This document shows, in pieces, positions 20,298 through 32,000 of a DNA stretch of 64,000 nt. Every line of letters starts with the position of its first letter. The first letter of the stretch is position 1. Source of the DNA: Mytilinidion resinicola (lineage: Eukaryota > Ascomycota > Dothideomycetes > Mytilinidiales > Mytilinidiaceae); contig NW_022985441.1 in the NCBI RefSeq assembly GCF_010093595.1, forward strand, positions 2,095,307 through 2,159,306, given 5' to 3'. The notes beneath the pieces are model-generated. The model saw only the letters and a program-made list of their open reading frames with translations, did no database searches and was not told where the DNA came from. Both the position numbers and the translations under genes were made by a program.

Positions 20298-20504
20298 ACG
20301 CCGTTTGAGGTGGCCCGGGAAGCTATCGGGCTTGTCAAACCTGTAGATTTAGAATACAGTTTTTCATACTATCCCCAAGGACCTCAATGGGCGCCAAACA
20401 AGTGTGCACAAGCCTAGAATGAGTTTAGATCTAAAGCATAGGAAAAATGAGAACAGACTCGCGATTTCGTGGACTGCTACTTTTTGTTCAGCGGACCCTG
20501 AGGC
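20298..20504 (+). repeat. Dispersed AGGTGGC repeat, copy (longer form 2)
   Basis: Starts GTTTGAGGTGGCCCGGGAAG; matches the copy at 19961 over about 200 bp with many substitutions and small indels, including GAATGAG and CGACTTCGTG / CGATTTCGTGG. Confidence 0.65.
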
Positions 20505-20943
20505 GTGAGAGAAATCTGACACGGCTAACCAGATTAGGTCTAGGGTGTAGTCGTTAGTTCTAAACTCAACGCCATCTACGACCGGCATTGCCTCACGAAC
20601 TTACATTCCTACAACTTACTTTGACTTGCAGATCAGATGATCCGAAAAGGAAACCAGTAAAACGGTACGCATACTAACAGAGCACCACATAAAATAACTA
20701 ACATTAACTGCTCATATCGTAAAATGAGCGAGGCTTTCAGTGACGTAGACCCCCTATTATATGCGGTACTTCATTAATCCCCTGTACCGCCTTTGGTTGA
20801 ACCACAAATGCAATCGAATGGAATTATCTTTAGCCGTATTAGTCCTTCTTCCAGTCAAATATGCCAATCTACTACATATATGTAACAATATGCAATGTCG
20901 ATCCATTTCGACCGTGTCTTCGATGGGTTCGACACGGCTGACA

Positions 20944-20954
20944 CGGCGGACGAA
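20944..20954 (+). promoter_or_regulatory. Candidate CGG-type site upstream of the exporter
   Basis: Second copy of CGGCGGACGAA, preceded by the partial direct repeat GACACGG at 20930-20945. See the site at 19938. Confidence 0.25.
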
Positions 20955-21095
20955 TGTGTACCTGACCTTTCCTCCGGTACTGTTGTGTATGCTATAAGTC
21001 GCGGCTTGCCTGAGAACTACTCTCCCGAGTCAACAAATCCTCATCCCCCTCCCAGCATTCCAGCAAGACACGGCAACGCAGAACAGCCAAGTAAC

Positions 21096-22926
21096 ATGTC
21101 GGCCCAGAGCTCAGATTTTGAGAGCAAGAGAGCCGAGACAGAAGCAAGCGATCCGACAAGCTTGACTACCAACGGCGAGCACTCTGCAACCGACAGCATT
21201 CGGGAGAAGCAAGATGACGCCGTAACCTTGCCTGCTAGTGACAGGGCCGGGCCCGAACCTGAATACGCGACAGGCTTACGTCTTGTCCTCATTATGGTCA
21301 CCATCTTCATGAGCACTTTCCTCATCTCCTTGGAAATTGGCATCATCGCCACCGCAATTCCAGGTATCACCGACGACTTCCACCGACTCGACGACGCCGG
21401 ATGGTATGGAAGCGCCACTTTCATCCTCGCCGGCTCCGCCTCGCCAATGTGGGGCAAAGCATACAAGTACCTCAATGTCAAGTTTGTTTACCTTACCTCT
21501 GTGGCGTTGTTCTTGATTGGGAGCGTTGTGGCCGCAGCGGCTCCGAATAGCGTTTCCGTGATCATCGGTCGAGCCCTTCAAGGCTTTGGAGCCTCTGGTA
21601 CTCTGAGCGGTTCGGTTCTGGTCATCAACTACGTCGCCCAGCCTAAGAGACGTCCTGTGCTGATCGGTAGCTGGATGGGCGTCTTCATGACATCGACTAT
21701 CCTGGGGCCCCTGATCGGCGGGGCCTTCACGAGCGGAGTCTCCTGGCGATGGTGTTTCTGGATCAACCTACCGCTCGGAGGCCCCATCGTCGTCCTGTTG
21801 GTGCTCTTCTTGAAGGTACCGAAACATATAAAGCCTGTCCCAGCGACGTGGAAAGAGATCATCCTACAGCTCGATCTTCCAGGCTTCGGCTTGTTACTCG
21901 CCTCGCTCATTTGCTTTACCTTGGCCCTGCAGCGGGGTGGGCAGACCAAAGCATGGAACGAAGGCTCTGTAATCGCCACCTTGGTCCTTTGGGTTTCCTT
22001 GCTTATCGTCTTCTTCATCGTCGAATGGCTCCAGGGCGCACGCGCCATGATTCCACTGAGGCTGCTGAAACCGCGTGTGGTATGGAGCAACGCCCTGTAC
22101 TGCTACATGTAAGTACCGATTGCCTATCCTTGCACGTTGTCTCCGGCATGGCTGACCCGCGATTTCTTGTCAAGCTCCAATGTCGCTGACTTCCAGGTCA
22201 TCTTCTATCTCCCCATCTATTTCCAGTCCATCCACGGCCAGTCAGCCATCACAAGCGGCGTCAACAGCCTTCCCTTCTTGGCCTTTTTTGCTCTGGGAGC
22301 CATGGTCAGTGGCGCTGTCATCGGCAAGACAGGGTTCCTGCAGCCCTACCAGCTAATCAGCGCACTCTTGATGGTCGCTGGCACGGCCCTGCTCTACACT
22401 ATGGACGTCGACTCCTCCAAAGCTCGATACATCGGCCCTCAAGTCCTCTTCGGATTCGGTCTCGGCCTCGGTAACCAGATCCCCATGACGGCTGTGCAGG
22501 GTTTCTCGAAGCCCGAAGACGTGGCAAACTCCACTGGTGTCATGCTCAGTAGGTACCTGATAAGAATCTGCACGTGTACTGTTTTCGCTAATGCCAGGAC
22601 TAGTGTGCCAATCCATCAGTGGCGCCTACTTCATCGCGGTGGCGCAGTCCCTCTTTGCCAACCGCATGCTACGGGCGCTCGCGAACACTGCCCCAAATAT
22701 CAACGCTATTACGGTTATAAATACTGGTGCATCCGAGATCCAGCATGTTTTCAAGGGTGGAGATCTGGCTGCTGTGCGCGGCGCTTATATGGTTGGGATC
22801 AAAGACGTCTTTGCGTTTTCGCTGGCTGGCTCGGCGGTCACTGTGCTCATATCCCTTGTGATTCCGTTTAGGAAACTTCCCAGTCATGAGAGCAAGAAGA
22901 CGGAGGAAAAGGTTGCGACTGTTTAG
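21096..22926 (+). CDS. MFS multidrug/toxin-type exporter (DHA2, 14-TM)
   Basis: Three exons: 21096-22108, 22175-22548 and 22598-22926 (introns 66 and 49 nt, with CTGAC and CTAAT branch points); 571 residues. The ATG at 21096 (MSAQSSDFESKRAE) gives the hydrophilic, acidic N terminus usual in this family. Visible motifs: LEIGIIATAIPGITDDF in the first helix, DDAGWYGSATFILAGSASPMWGKAYKYL, GRALQGFGASG, and GPLIGGAFTSGVSWRWCFWI, the DHA2 antiporter signature motif C region. The C-terminal half continues with LPIYFQSIHGQSA and GLGLGNQIPM. Proton-driven export of small hydrophobic compounds across the plasma membrane is the family role; the substrate is unknown. The gene is divergent from the Zn2Cys6 regulator. 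Confidence 0.93.
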
Positions 22927-23597
22927 GTCCACCGCTGGTTACCGCGGAAAAAACTGAGGATCTGGCGATTGAGGAAAGGAGAGGGACGATATTGCAGATA
23001 CGGGTTTGAAGACTATAACGCTGCTACAATGCGAGGCAGAGTAGGAATGCTGTCTCAGAACCTGCATGTGATGTAAATTAGTTTGGAGCAAGATAGCTTC
23101 ATAGAAAACTTTGATTTATAGAGAGTTAACTCATTATGTTCTACAAACGAAACACATGCATGGGGCCTGGAATTTACTTGAAGTCCAGCGCTGACAGAAC
23201 AAGTCGGTGTTGAGAACACTTGGCACGTGTATAGTACATGTTTCCTTGAAGGATGATTCGGCTCTATGTACTGAAAGTGGGAAAATTCAGGTGCATTGAC
23301 CAAGCAAATACTTGCTTGCTCTGAAGAGAATTAATGGATGAATCCAGAGGAACAGAAACTGAAAGTGAGGGAAGGAAACTTATGGACCAAGCAAAGATTT
23401 GCTTGCTCTGAAGAGAATTCTTACGCCAGGAAGTGGAGTTGGATGGATTCAGAGGGGCCAAAACTGATAGGTAGGGAAGGGGCATCGCAGATGTCGCAGG
23501 ACTCGAGTCCTCTAAGCCGCCAGCTCTAGTGGTATGCCGCAGTCAGATGGATGATGCTGCCGATCGTAATGCCAAACAATCCGGACACAACCGTTGC
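22927..23597. other. Intergenic with a local tandem duplication
   Basis: No gene. Contains a two-copy direct repeat at 23298-23480 (separate entry). Confidence 0.5.
23298..23480 (+). repeat. Two-copy tandem duplication, ~90 bp
   Basis: GACCAAGCAAATACTTGCTT near 23298 and GACCAAGCAAAGATTTGCTT near 23383, each followed by GCTCTGAAGAGAATT and, after an indel, GGATGAATCCAGAGG / GGATGGATTCAGAGG. Diverged but clear. Confidence 0.7.
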
Positions 23598-24370
23598 TCA
23601 GTGCTGCTTCGCAGCTTCTCTGGCTCTGTCCGCCGCCTGTCTCTGCAAAAGGGCTTCATATATCGCCTGGGCGTCTTGTTTGCGCATGACCTTCTCCATT
23701 TGGCTCCAATTTGAATTTCGTATGCCATTGATCGTCGCCATGTAGGTGGCATGAGCTGCCGATCGAATGTCCGATTGTTTGAGCAGCGGGAACTTGCTTT
23801 CCTCGGCTTCCAACTGTTGCTGCCGCGCCAGCCTCTCGGCCCTGATCTCGTGCATTCTCGTGGAAGTCGTGATGGTGCCATCTGAGAAGAGATGAGCAAC
23901 TAGGGCGCCACCGGGAGCTCCGTTGAACTGGATGGTGATGGAGCTGCGGACTTCCTCTCTGTCGGTGTGTGGTGGATGCGGGCGGGTGCCGCTGGACAGA
24001 GTTATTAGCTTTGAGGACTTCTTTAATGTGCAACACTGGGGTAAAGATCTGGATACACAGAAAAGTCACTGCTCGGGTGCCTCTATTGGCTAATAGGTAC
24101 CTCTGTCAGGAGTTATCCCTGGCCCTATGGAGGCACCCTAAGCAGTCGCAAACGAGATTGCTGCTAAGATACTTTTACCGGATGATCTTGAGTTCGTTGA
24201 ACGAGAACCGGACCTACAAACGGGTTAGATTTGACTAAGAGTGAAGCTTGGGGCGCTCTGACATGAGGATTTGTGCCCTGCGCGATTTCGAGGATCTGGC
24301 TCCTGAAAGCGTTGGGGATCTGAGTCAACAAGAGGACCGACGCATCTGCGATGCTCTTGCGGGTAGACAT
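23598..24370 (-). CDS. Hypothetical protein, two-exon model
   Basis: Unrecognised. My model has exons 24179-24370 (MSTRKSIADASVLLLTQIPN) and 23598-24035, joined in phase 0 across a 143-nt intron (donor GTAAAAG, acceptor CCCCAG); total 209 residues. The second exon is the better supported part: a beta-rich stretch (SSITIQFNGAPGGALVAHLF) followed by a long charged helix (EIRAERLARQQQLEAEE), ending in QRQAADRAREAAKQH. Codon use and residue balance look like real protein in both exons, but the intron boundaries are a best guess: another acceptor (TGTCCAG, 24002) with a CTAAT branch point exists but does not match phase with this donor. No domain could be named. Confidence 0.4.
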
Positions 24371-24826
24371 TTGATGGCTGGTTGGGGAATGTTCCTGAAG
24401 CGAGATCTTGGTATAAAGTAAAGAGGTCTTGTTGAAGGGAGGCTTTGAGGAGGCTGTCGGAATGTGATAGTGCAACGGCAGGATGTAGACTTGGAAGAGC
24501 TTGTGTACATTTAACGGCTACCCGAAACATCGTCATGTCGGAAGCAGCTTAGCGTCGGGTGAGAGCGGCGTAGATTTATTGCGGGCTAAAAAGAGAGTGA
24601 AGGACCCTCCAACGATACGCTTCGCCGTTCGGCAGTACAGCCACAAGCTAGGGGAATTCAGCATTCTCACCGAATTGAACTCCTCAAAGCGTATCGCCTG
24701 AGCTACTTTCAGAGACTATTCTACTGAAGTTAGTTCTTTTCGATGAAGCTGTGATGGAACAGTGATGAAGACGACGATGAAGTAGTGCCAAGACGGGAGC
24801 GGCCGCGGCGGGCCGCAGTGCAGTCA
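24371..24826. other. Divergent promoter region, no gene seen
   Basis: Between the minus-strand hypothetical gene and the kinase gene. Nothing else recognised. Confidence 0.45.
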
Positions 24827-26435
24827 ATGCAGGGACTCTTCTATGACATACGGCGCAATCCAAGTCAACTCCTTCTCACTGCTCTCACAATGGGCGGCGT
24901 TGCCAGACTTTGGCCGCGTCCAAAAATTGCGCGATCACGCCTGCCCGAAGTCTTTTGTCGCCGAACTCACACGATGACGGACCTTACCCCAATGGAAGAA
25001 CAAACACTCCCACGATACAATCAAAAGCACTACTACCCCGTCAACATAGGTGATACCTTCAAAGACCGATACCGAATCATCGCAAAGCTGGGGTTTGGCG
25101 CGTACTCCACGGTCTGGCTTGCCAGAGATGAGAAGTTCGCCTCCTCACGTACCATACTTAAATCCACTCTGACCCAGATTCAGATCGAAAGAATACACTT
25201 CACTCAAGGTCTGCATTCAGGACGACACAGAGACTTCACCCATCCTCAATGAAATCAAAATGCTCCGACGCCTAGCAGACGTTGCGAAGCAACCTCTAAA
25301 GCCCGGACACGATGACCACGCTGGCCAGCTCTTCACGCGTTTCGCACGTGATATCTTCGAGATCCAGGGACCAACGGGTCGGCATCATTGCATCGCGATG
25401 AAGCCTCAAGGAAACAGCGTCCGCACACTCCAAGAAAGATCCGCCGATGGAAAGTTGCCGAAACTTCTCGTACGATCAATAATACACCGCTTATGGTTTT
25501 CCATAAACTGGCTGCATGCGGGATGTGGCGTCGTTCATACTGGTGAGAACCTACGAACCCTAATGACGGAACTTCTGCTTCGCAGTTCGTATTTCTCGGC
25601 CGTGCTAAAACTTCTGCAGATATCACTCCCAAGAACGTTCTGATGGAGAGCAGGGACGACACTATTTTCAAAGATATTGAGGACGAAGAGTCGCGAGAGC
25701 CAAGCGTACCGATTGTGACTGATCGTGGCCCCGTTTACCCTCATCGACCTAGCAAGCTGGAGCTTTCTGGCATTCCAATCCTCAGCGACTTTGGGAGCAT
25801 GCGATTATTGGAGCCGATGAGCACAGATTGGTGGATGCCCGATCTATACCGAGCTCCGGAGGTCCTCCTGAAGCTTCCATGGGAGGGTCACGTCGATTAC
25901 TGGTCAATGGGCGTAATGGTAAATACCTAAGCGGTTGCGGTTGTTGAATGGTTGCTGACAATTATTAGACGCTGGAGCTTCTGGAGGCGAAAAATCTTTT
26001 CGATCCCATCGACCGCGTGGATCACCGATACGTTCTTCCAATAGCATTAGCGCAGTACATTGGGTATCTCGGCCCTCCACCGCTAGAAATGATCAAACAG
26101 AGTCCCCTTTTCTCGGAATACTTCGACGCTGATGGTAAGCTGCTTTCTTCTTGGGTTCAGTGTTCTCTTTCTTCCTCATCTAACTTGCAACAACTACAGG
26201 CAATTGGGCCTACGATTACCCTATTCCCAAGACATCTTTAGAGGAATTCGTCACGGTCATACCCCCAGGCGAAGAAAAAGACCTATTCCTCAAGTACATC
26301 CGGAAGCAGTTGACGTGGGATCCGGAAGCGAGAGTGGGATCTGCGGACATCATTTTCGACGACTGGCTGATGAGGCCCAACGAGATCATGGGACCTGCCT
26401 TTCCTTCTATGGCAGAGTCCGACCCGATCTCTTGA
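24827..26435 (+). CDS. SRPK-like serine/threonine protein kinase
   Basis: Five exons: 24827-25148, 25192-25542, 25620-25918, 25969-26134 and 26200-26435; introns of 43, 77, 50 and 65 nt; 457 residues. The kinase domain begins after LPRYNQKHYYPVNIGDTF, the lead-in typical of fungal SR-protein-kinase-like enzymes. Visible catalytic elements: glycine loop LGFGAYSTVW (88-97), ATP lysine in YTSLKVCIQ (K113), catalytic loop VVHTDITPKNVL (D225), DFG at 281-283, YRAPEVLL, and WSMGVM. All key residues are present, with HTD replacing HRD as in this subfamily. About 45 residues lie between the catalytic loop and DFG, the expected place for the SRPK-type insert. The N terminus from 24827 is arginine-rich and could target mitochondria; the ATG at M50 (MTDLTPMEEQ) is an alternative start. 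Targets unknown. Confidence 0.88.
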
Positions 26436-27588
26436 GCCCAAGTATTTTCAAAGCATGACTGGGCGGCGGGGCGTGTAGCTGAGGAGAATTGTACAACAGA
26501 TTAAACTATCACGGTGTAAAGATGCCATACGATGTTCACCACGATGCACTTTATATCGCAGTGACACCCACGGCAGTTTTTTCCTCTGTGCGCCAACATA
26601 AGAAATCTGTGTCGGCATTGTTCTAGGGTGTCCGATTCATCTGATTCGTCGTGCGGGGGACGGAAGTTATGGAAGGAAGACTGGTATGAAGGAGACGGCG
26701 CATAGTAATAGAAGAATTTCGATTTATGCGACTCTAAAATAGCGAAAAGAAATGGAAATTTGTAGAATACCATGCAATTCTTCTAGAACTTTTGGCTCTG
26801 GGATATCTCTGACCATCTGGTATCTTTGATAGAGTGCAGTCATTTCGATGCAGTGGATAGGTTTGCCGCCGGTGCTGAACTAGACGTCCGGATGCTCTTG
26901 GTCGTTGGGGTGTGAGGGGCCTCGGAGCATGCGGAGGTAGGAATGAAACGAATGCGATAGAAATCGGGATGCCAGTTTCTACTGATGTTGAATATATGAA
27001 AGAGTCCTACACGCTCGTAATAAATGTAAAAAATGCACATCTAGCCCGCACGGAAATTCTACCTCATTCTGCGCATTCTCGAGGACGTGAAGGGTTTTTT
27101 AGGATGCCTTCTTTTAAGCGTGTAGAACGCACTTTCTGTAGGGCGTATACTGAATAACCATATGCCGCTTCATCGCAGGAGTCCGGACGGCTTCCTGAGC
27201 ATGCTCTGTCTTGTTATACATCAAAAACGCGCTTTCTGGAGGCGCTGAATCAGACCTTCAATTTCGCCGATGTCATCGAGACGCAAAGCTGATCCCAATG
27301 AGCGAATTTTTCAATCACCTTGGATGCTCTTCTGAGCCGCTTTGATTTGAACATTGAAATTATACAGAACGCTGAATTGATGGAGTGTGAAGCCTCTTCT
27401 ACGCCCCGTAGAATTCTCACTTTTCTTACACGCTAAGCTTAGTTTGGCCTTTAATTTCTGCTTAGTCACACTAAACCAAAAGTTACGCGACCTCCAATTC
27501 AACTCCACCTCATCCAAAATCTCCAAGCTCCATCGCAACACCGACCCTACCACATACCTCACGACCTACCTTCCTCGAAACGATCACC
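26436..27588. other. Intergenic, AT-rich, no gene seen
   Basis: 1.15 kb with only short frames of poor coding character. The final part should be the SmF promoter. Confidence 0.45.
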
Positions 27589-28195
27589 ATGTCGGCTGTA
27601 AGGCTGCGGTCATTGGAAAGGAGGAAGAAACCAAGCTAACGCATCTATGTGTAGCAACAATTCATCCCCATAAACCCGCGGCCGATGCTCCAGGGCTTGT
27701 ATGTCTACCTCTCTACCTTTGCGCCTCGTTCACCGCCTGCCTGAACCCCTCACTATATTGCCCTCCGATTCCTATACCAGTCTGTCCTTGCACTCGGATG
27801 GCGCAACCATATTAGCACGTCTAGCTCTAGCTTTGCTAACGAGTTGAATTGCAGGGTCGACGCCGACGTCCTCGTCCGCCTAAAATGGGGCCAGACCGAA
27901 TACAAAGGCCGCTTGGTCAGCGTGGACAGCTACATGAATGTGCAACTTGCCGGAACCGAGGAGTTTGTGGATGGGAAGAGTACGGGGACGCTGGGGCAGG
28001 TCTTGATTAGGTATGTTCGCGAGCGAAGCGAGCTGCGACTGCAAGTCTCGCGCGGTGGAATACGATGTTTGGGAGTTTCGGGGATTGTGAGAGGTAGAGG
28101 CTAACCCACGGTGTTTCTTTCGCAGGTGCAATAACGTCCTCTGGATATCGGCGGCGAACGCGGCGACCGGAGGGGATTCGTCTATGACGGGTTGA
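27589..28195 (+). CDS. SMX3: Small nuclear ribonucleoprotein F (SmF)
   Basis: Core Sm protein of spliceosomal snRNPs; it sits in the heptameric ring with SmB, D1, D2, D3, E and G. Four exons: 27589-27597, 27655-27698, 27855-28010 and 28126-28195, with introns of 57, 156 and 115 nt, each with a CTAAC branch point; 92 residues. The protein reads [18 protein letters not shown], then [20 protein letters not shown] (Sm1), then [10 protein letters not shown], then [16 protein letters not shown] (Sm2 with the RNA-contacting R-C-N). Match to SmF is close to unmistakable. The first coding exon is only nine bases (ATG TCG GCT), so an automatic model could easily miss it. The symbol is the budding-yeast name of the orthologue. 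Confidence 0.95.
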
Positions 28196-29033
28196 TGGGC
28201 TAGCTTGATGGGACAAACAAAGAGGATCGCAGATCTGCTACAACCGGACTTATGCAAAACACACAAGAGCGATGGGCTAGTTCAGAGTAGGGGGGTTGAA
28301 GACCTACGGCCGATCCCTAGATATAGGCAGAGGTCTTGAGCTAAGGGCGTTTGGATTTTCCAAAAGCGTCTGCTGGATTTCCGGGCTGACATGGCGCCTT
28401 CATGAGATACACTACATCTCACACATGAATCAAGATACCCAGATTTGAAACTGAAATGCCGTCGTGGTTTTGTTACTGTCCAATTTACACCCTGCAGCCT
28501 TTTGCATTCGTTCGGGATTTCTACACCTAGCTAGGCCACCTCGAGCGGTGGTATCTACGTGGAAATCAAGGGCACTATCGCTTCGTCTAATTCACGGCCT
28601 GCACTTCCTTCATCCTCTCCCACATGTTTACACCCACACAAGCTACTTCTAATGGGCTGGGTACCTAGATAACCTCTCTGGAATATCACGTACAATTTAC
28701 ACGCTCTAATCCTTCATACCCATCCTCGAAATTTATACACCTCTGGGCCACCTCTCGCGGTGGCGAATATATGGAAAACTATATGTTAGAGCGGTCTAAT
28801 ATTCAACCTCATTTTCTGGATATGCACTCCAACAATTTTTATCACGTGAAGACACCTCCCACAGCGTCGCCATCACTCCAAACCACACCCGCGCCCCCAT
28901 TTTCACATCAAAATCAGTCACATTTGCGCCAGAGTCTAAATGAGTAGTGCGAAACTGTCCTATTGAGTCTACGTGAGCGCTGTCAATACCCCCTGCGATC
29001 ATCGTCCACTATCAATACCACATCCCTCCCAAC
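28196..29033. other. Intergenic with a diverged duplication
   Basis: No gene. Two related segments on the minus strand near 28480-28545 and 28700-28765 share GAGGTGGCC-like cores followed by a GGTGTA word and later a GTGTAAATTG word; they may be very decayed members of the dispersed repeat family. Confidence 0.4.
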
Positions 29034-32000
29034 TCACTCAACCTCCTCCACCATACTTCTCCCCTGCCCACCCTTCCCATCCCCCGGCTTAATCGCCAAC
29101 CCCCTCAACCCCCCCTCCAATCCCCCGGTCAACCTCCCCAACCCTGCCTGCTCACCCCCTCCCCCTCTCATCCCAAACCACACCTCCCTCCGCCACGTCT
29201 CCAACCGCTCCAACACAACCCCCACATACCCCCTAACCAACCCATCCTCATCATCAGCCCCTACCCGCTTCAGCACCCTCTCCACCTCCGCCCACTTCTC
29301 CACGGCCAGCCGCACACCACCACTCCCACTCTCCAACCCCTTCAACACCCCCAACACAACCAACACCGCCGCGCGCCGCAAAATCGCGCGCTCAACGCCC
29401 CGCTCGAGGACAAGGCACCCGAGCACGATTTCGATGGCTCTGTCGAGCTCGTCTTGCGTGATCCCGTTCCCCCAGCGCGCCTCGAACGCTTTGCCGAGGA
29501 TCGCGAGCGCGGACGCGCGCATGCGGATGTCCTCTTCCATGCCGGTGTCTTGCCAGCCGTTGACGATGCGGGCGACCAGCTCGCTATCATGCGGGTGGGA
29601 TGTCAATCCCGGATCCGACGCTGGCGCGGAAAGCGACAGCGACGAGAGCGACGGCACATCGCCGCCCCACGCCTCCTCTGCTTCGCGATGGCTACGCGCC
29701 TGCGCCGCAGCTAGGCCGTCGCGTGCGGCGAAGGTGTCGGGACGGAGCGGCCCACGGCGGGATGCCAGCGTGAGACTGGCGTCGATGATGCTGTGGAGGG
29801 CGCGAGTGGCGTCCGGGGTGGGGCGGGCCCAGATAGACGGGGCGGAGAGGATCTCGGAGAGGGTTTCGCCGACCCGGAGGCGGAGGTCGAGGCTTGCTGT
29901 TATTTTGTCGATTTCTGCACCGTCGTCTCCTGCGTGCGTGGGCTGAGAGGAGGAAAGGGGCTTCAGGGTTGATTCGTCTGCGTCGAGGAAGGTGGTTTTG
30001 AGGATGTTGGTGACGAGGGCCGGGTGGAGGGCTGCGAGAGAGATGAGGGGCGGGATGGCGGCGGTATAGACGTAGGAGTCTGGGTGGGAGAGGGAGAGGG
30101 ATATGATGGCATGGGTGCTTGAGGGGATGTCGATGATGTGGGAGGAGTCTGCGGAAGAGGCTAGGTTTTTGATGGTGGAAAGGGCGTGAGCACATATCGG
30201 TGGCTCGTTTGACTGTAGTTCGGACAGAGCAGTTGAGAGAGTAGAGCGGAGGTGTGCCAAAGGGTCTGTGAAAGGAGATATGCTAGTTTGCGTGGATGAA
30301 AGGATGGAAAGGAGATTCTCGGCCGCGTTATTGATTGCTGCAGTGGTTTGGATCTGACCCTCTCGAGGTCCTTCAGACGATATCGAACGAAGGCACCTAG
30401 CGACGCTTCCTAACATATCATCAGCCTCGACAGTTCGCTTGAAATCAGGATTGCCGATCAAGGTTGTAAGGATGCTCATAGCGAGAAGGATTATAGTCTC
30501 TTCCTCGGGATTGCTGGCAGGAGTATCGACAGGTGATGAATTTCCTTGGACTATGCTTCTCAGGCTCGTATACGTCGATGTTGCCATTTCTGTCTCGCGC
30601 CTTTGTTCTGCTTTTTTACCTTCAACAAAATCTTCAAGCAGTGTCCTTGCTAGCTCAATAGTATGCTTTGGGTGACGTTCAAACTCGGGCGCCAGCTTCT
30701 GGACTATAGCATTACAGAGCGCAGCATTCAACAATATCCCAAAAACATCTCCTTCCAGCCCATCTAGGTCGTTGGTCAGGCTAGAGGTAGTAGATGCGGA
30801 TGAGAGCCACCGTTTCATTGCATTTTGAGCGACGGCGATGCGAACGCTACTCGCTTGTAGAAGATCCACGAAAGTTGATATGCGTGCTTCAAGATCTTCC
30901 ATTCGTGCCGGAATGCTATCGATGTTGGGCCTTCCTCCGGGTCGACGACGGATTTCAATGCCACCCTCGCTTCCTGGTCCGTACGTCCACGCCGGCTCAC
31001 CGTCGTAGAGCAAATTCGAAGCAACGCTATCAATGGTGTGTAGTGAACCTGCAATTTGGAAGTAGTGCAGCAAGATGGAACGTGTTGTGTCCTCCCATAT
31101 CCGTCCGGATATCTGCCGACTCTTGGCATAGCTCAGCAGTCCCCAGAGCGGGAGAATGATGGGGCTTATGAGCCGTTTTGCGAGACCTGGATGAGGATGC
31201 GCGGTTGTAACAACACTGAGGCTCTTGACGGCTTTTAGAAGGTCGGGTTCCGAAACTAGGACTTCAGCGAGAACGAAAGACGGGATGCCAGAGCCGGGCG
31301 GAGGTGTCGCGAACTTAGGCTCGAAAGCATCCAACAAGGGCTGCGCGAAGAGTTTCCACCCAACAGTGCCCGGAGCGCCTAGTGATTTTAGGTTGAGGAT
31401 ACTGGCAATGATTTGTCCAGCTGCCTTGCTCATCTCAGGACTAGCTTCATCAGGAAGAAGATCCCATAGTTGAGGCGCTATTTTGTGCAACTGCTCGTCT
31501 CGGGTCGCGGGAGGTGGAGGATGCAGCAAGATGAGCTTGGTCACCTGCGTGACGGCTTCCTGTGTGATCGCTGTTCCAGAGCTCCCCAAATTCGAGAGGA
31601 GTCTCAGCAATTGTCGTAAGCCATGAGGCCGAAGAGGGATGAGTGAAAGGCTTTGAGAAAGGGCCGTTTTCAGCCATGGGGCGGCAGTATTGAAGACTGG
31701 GAGCAACGGAACGATTTTATCGACCGACGTTCTAGCGGATGTTAGCATAGTGACAGAGAAAGACCTGAAATGCATCGCCATCGATGCGTCTGCAGTATCC
31801 TGTCACTGCTTGTATACTCCCATCGGCTGCTGCCTGGGGTGTTTTGGCAAGTTTGCCGATTGTCCCAAGCAATGAATTTCAGGTTTCTTGCAGTGTAATG
31901 AGGTTGAAAAGGAGTGTAAGACAGTGTACACGGATGTTTGACAAAGGGCTGAAGTTTGGAAACATACCCGTCCATGAGCACTCTATACTGAATGATAGAT

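Larger units (their letters stand above)
19786..21095. other. Divergent promoter region between regulator and MFS exporter
   Basis: 1.3 kb with two copies of a ~200-bp repeat (below). No supportable gene. The region just before the exporter has a frame open back to 20895, but that extension lacks any ATG context better than the one at 21096. Confidence 0.5.

Noticed and set aside
16462..22926. Secondary-metabolite cluster
   Set aside because: A regulator and an MFS exporter are present but no backbone enzyme or tailoring set occurs within the window.
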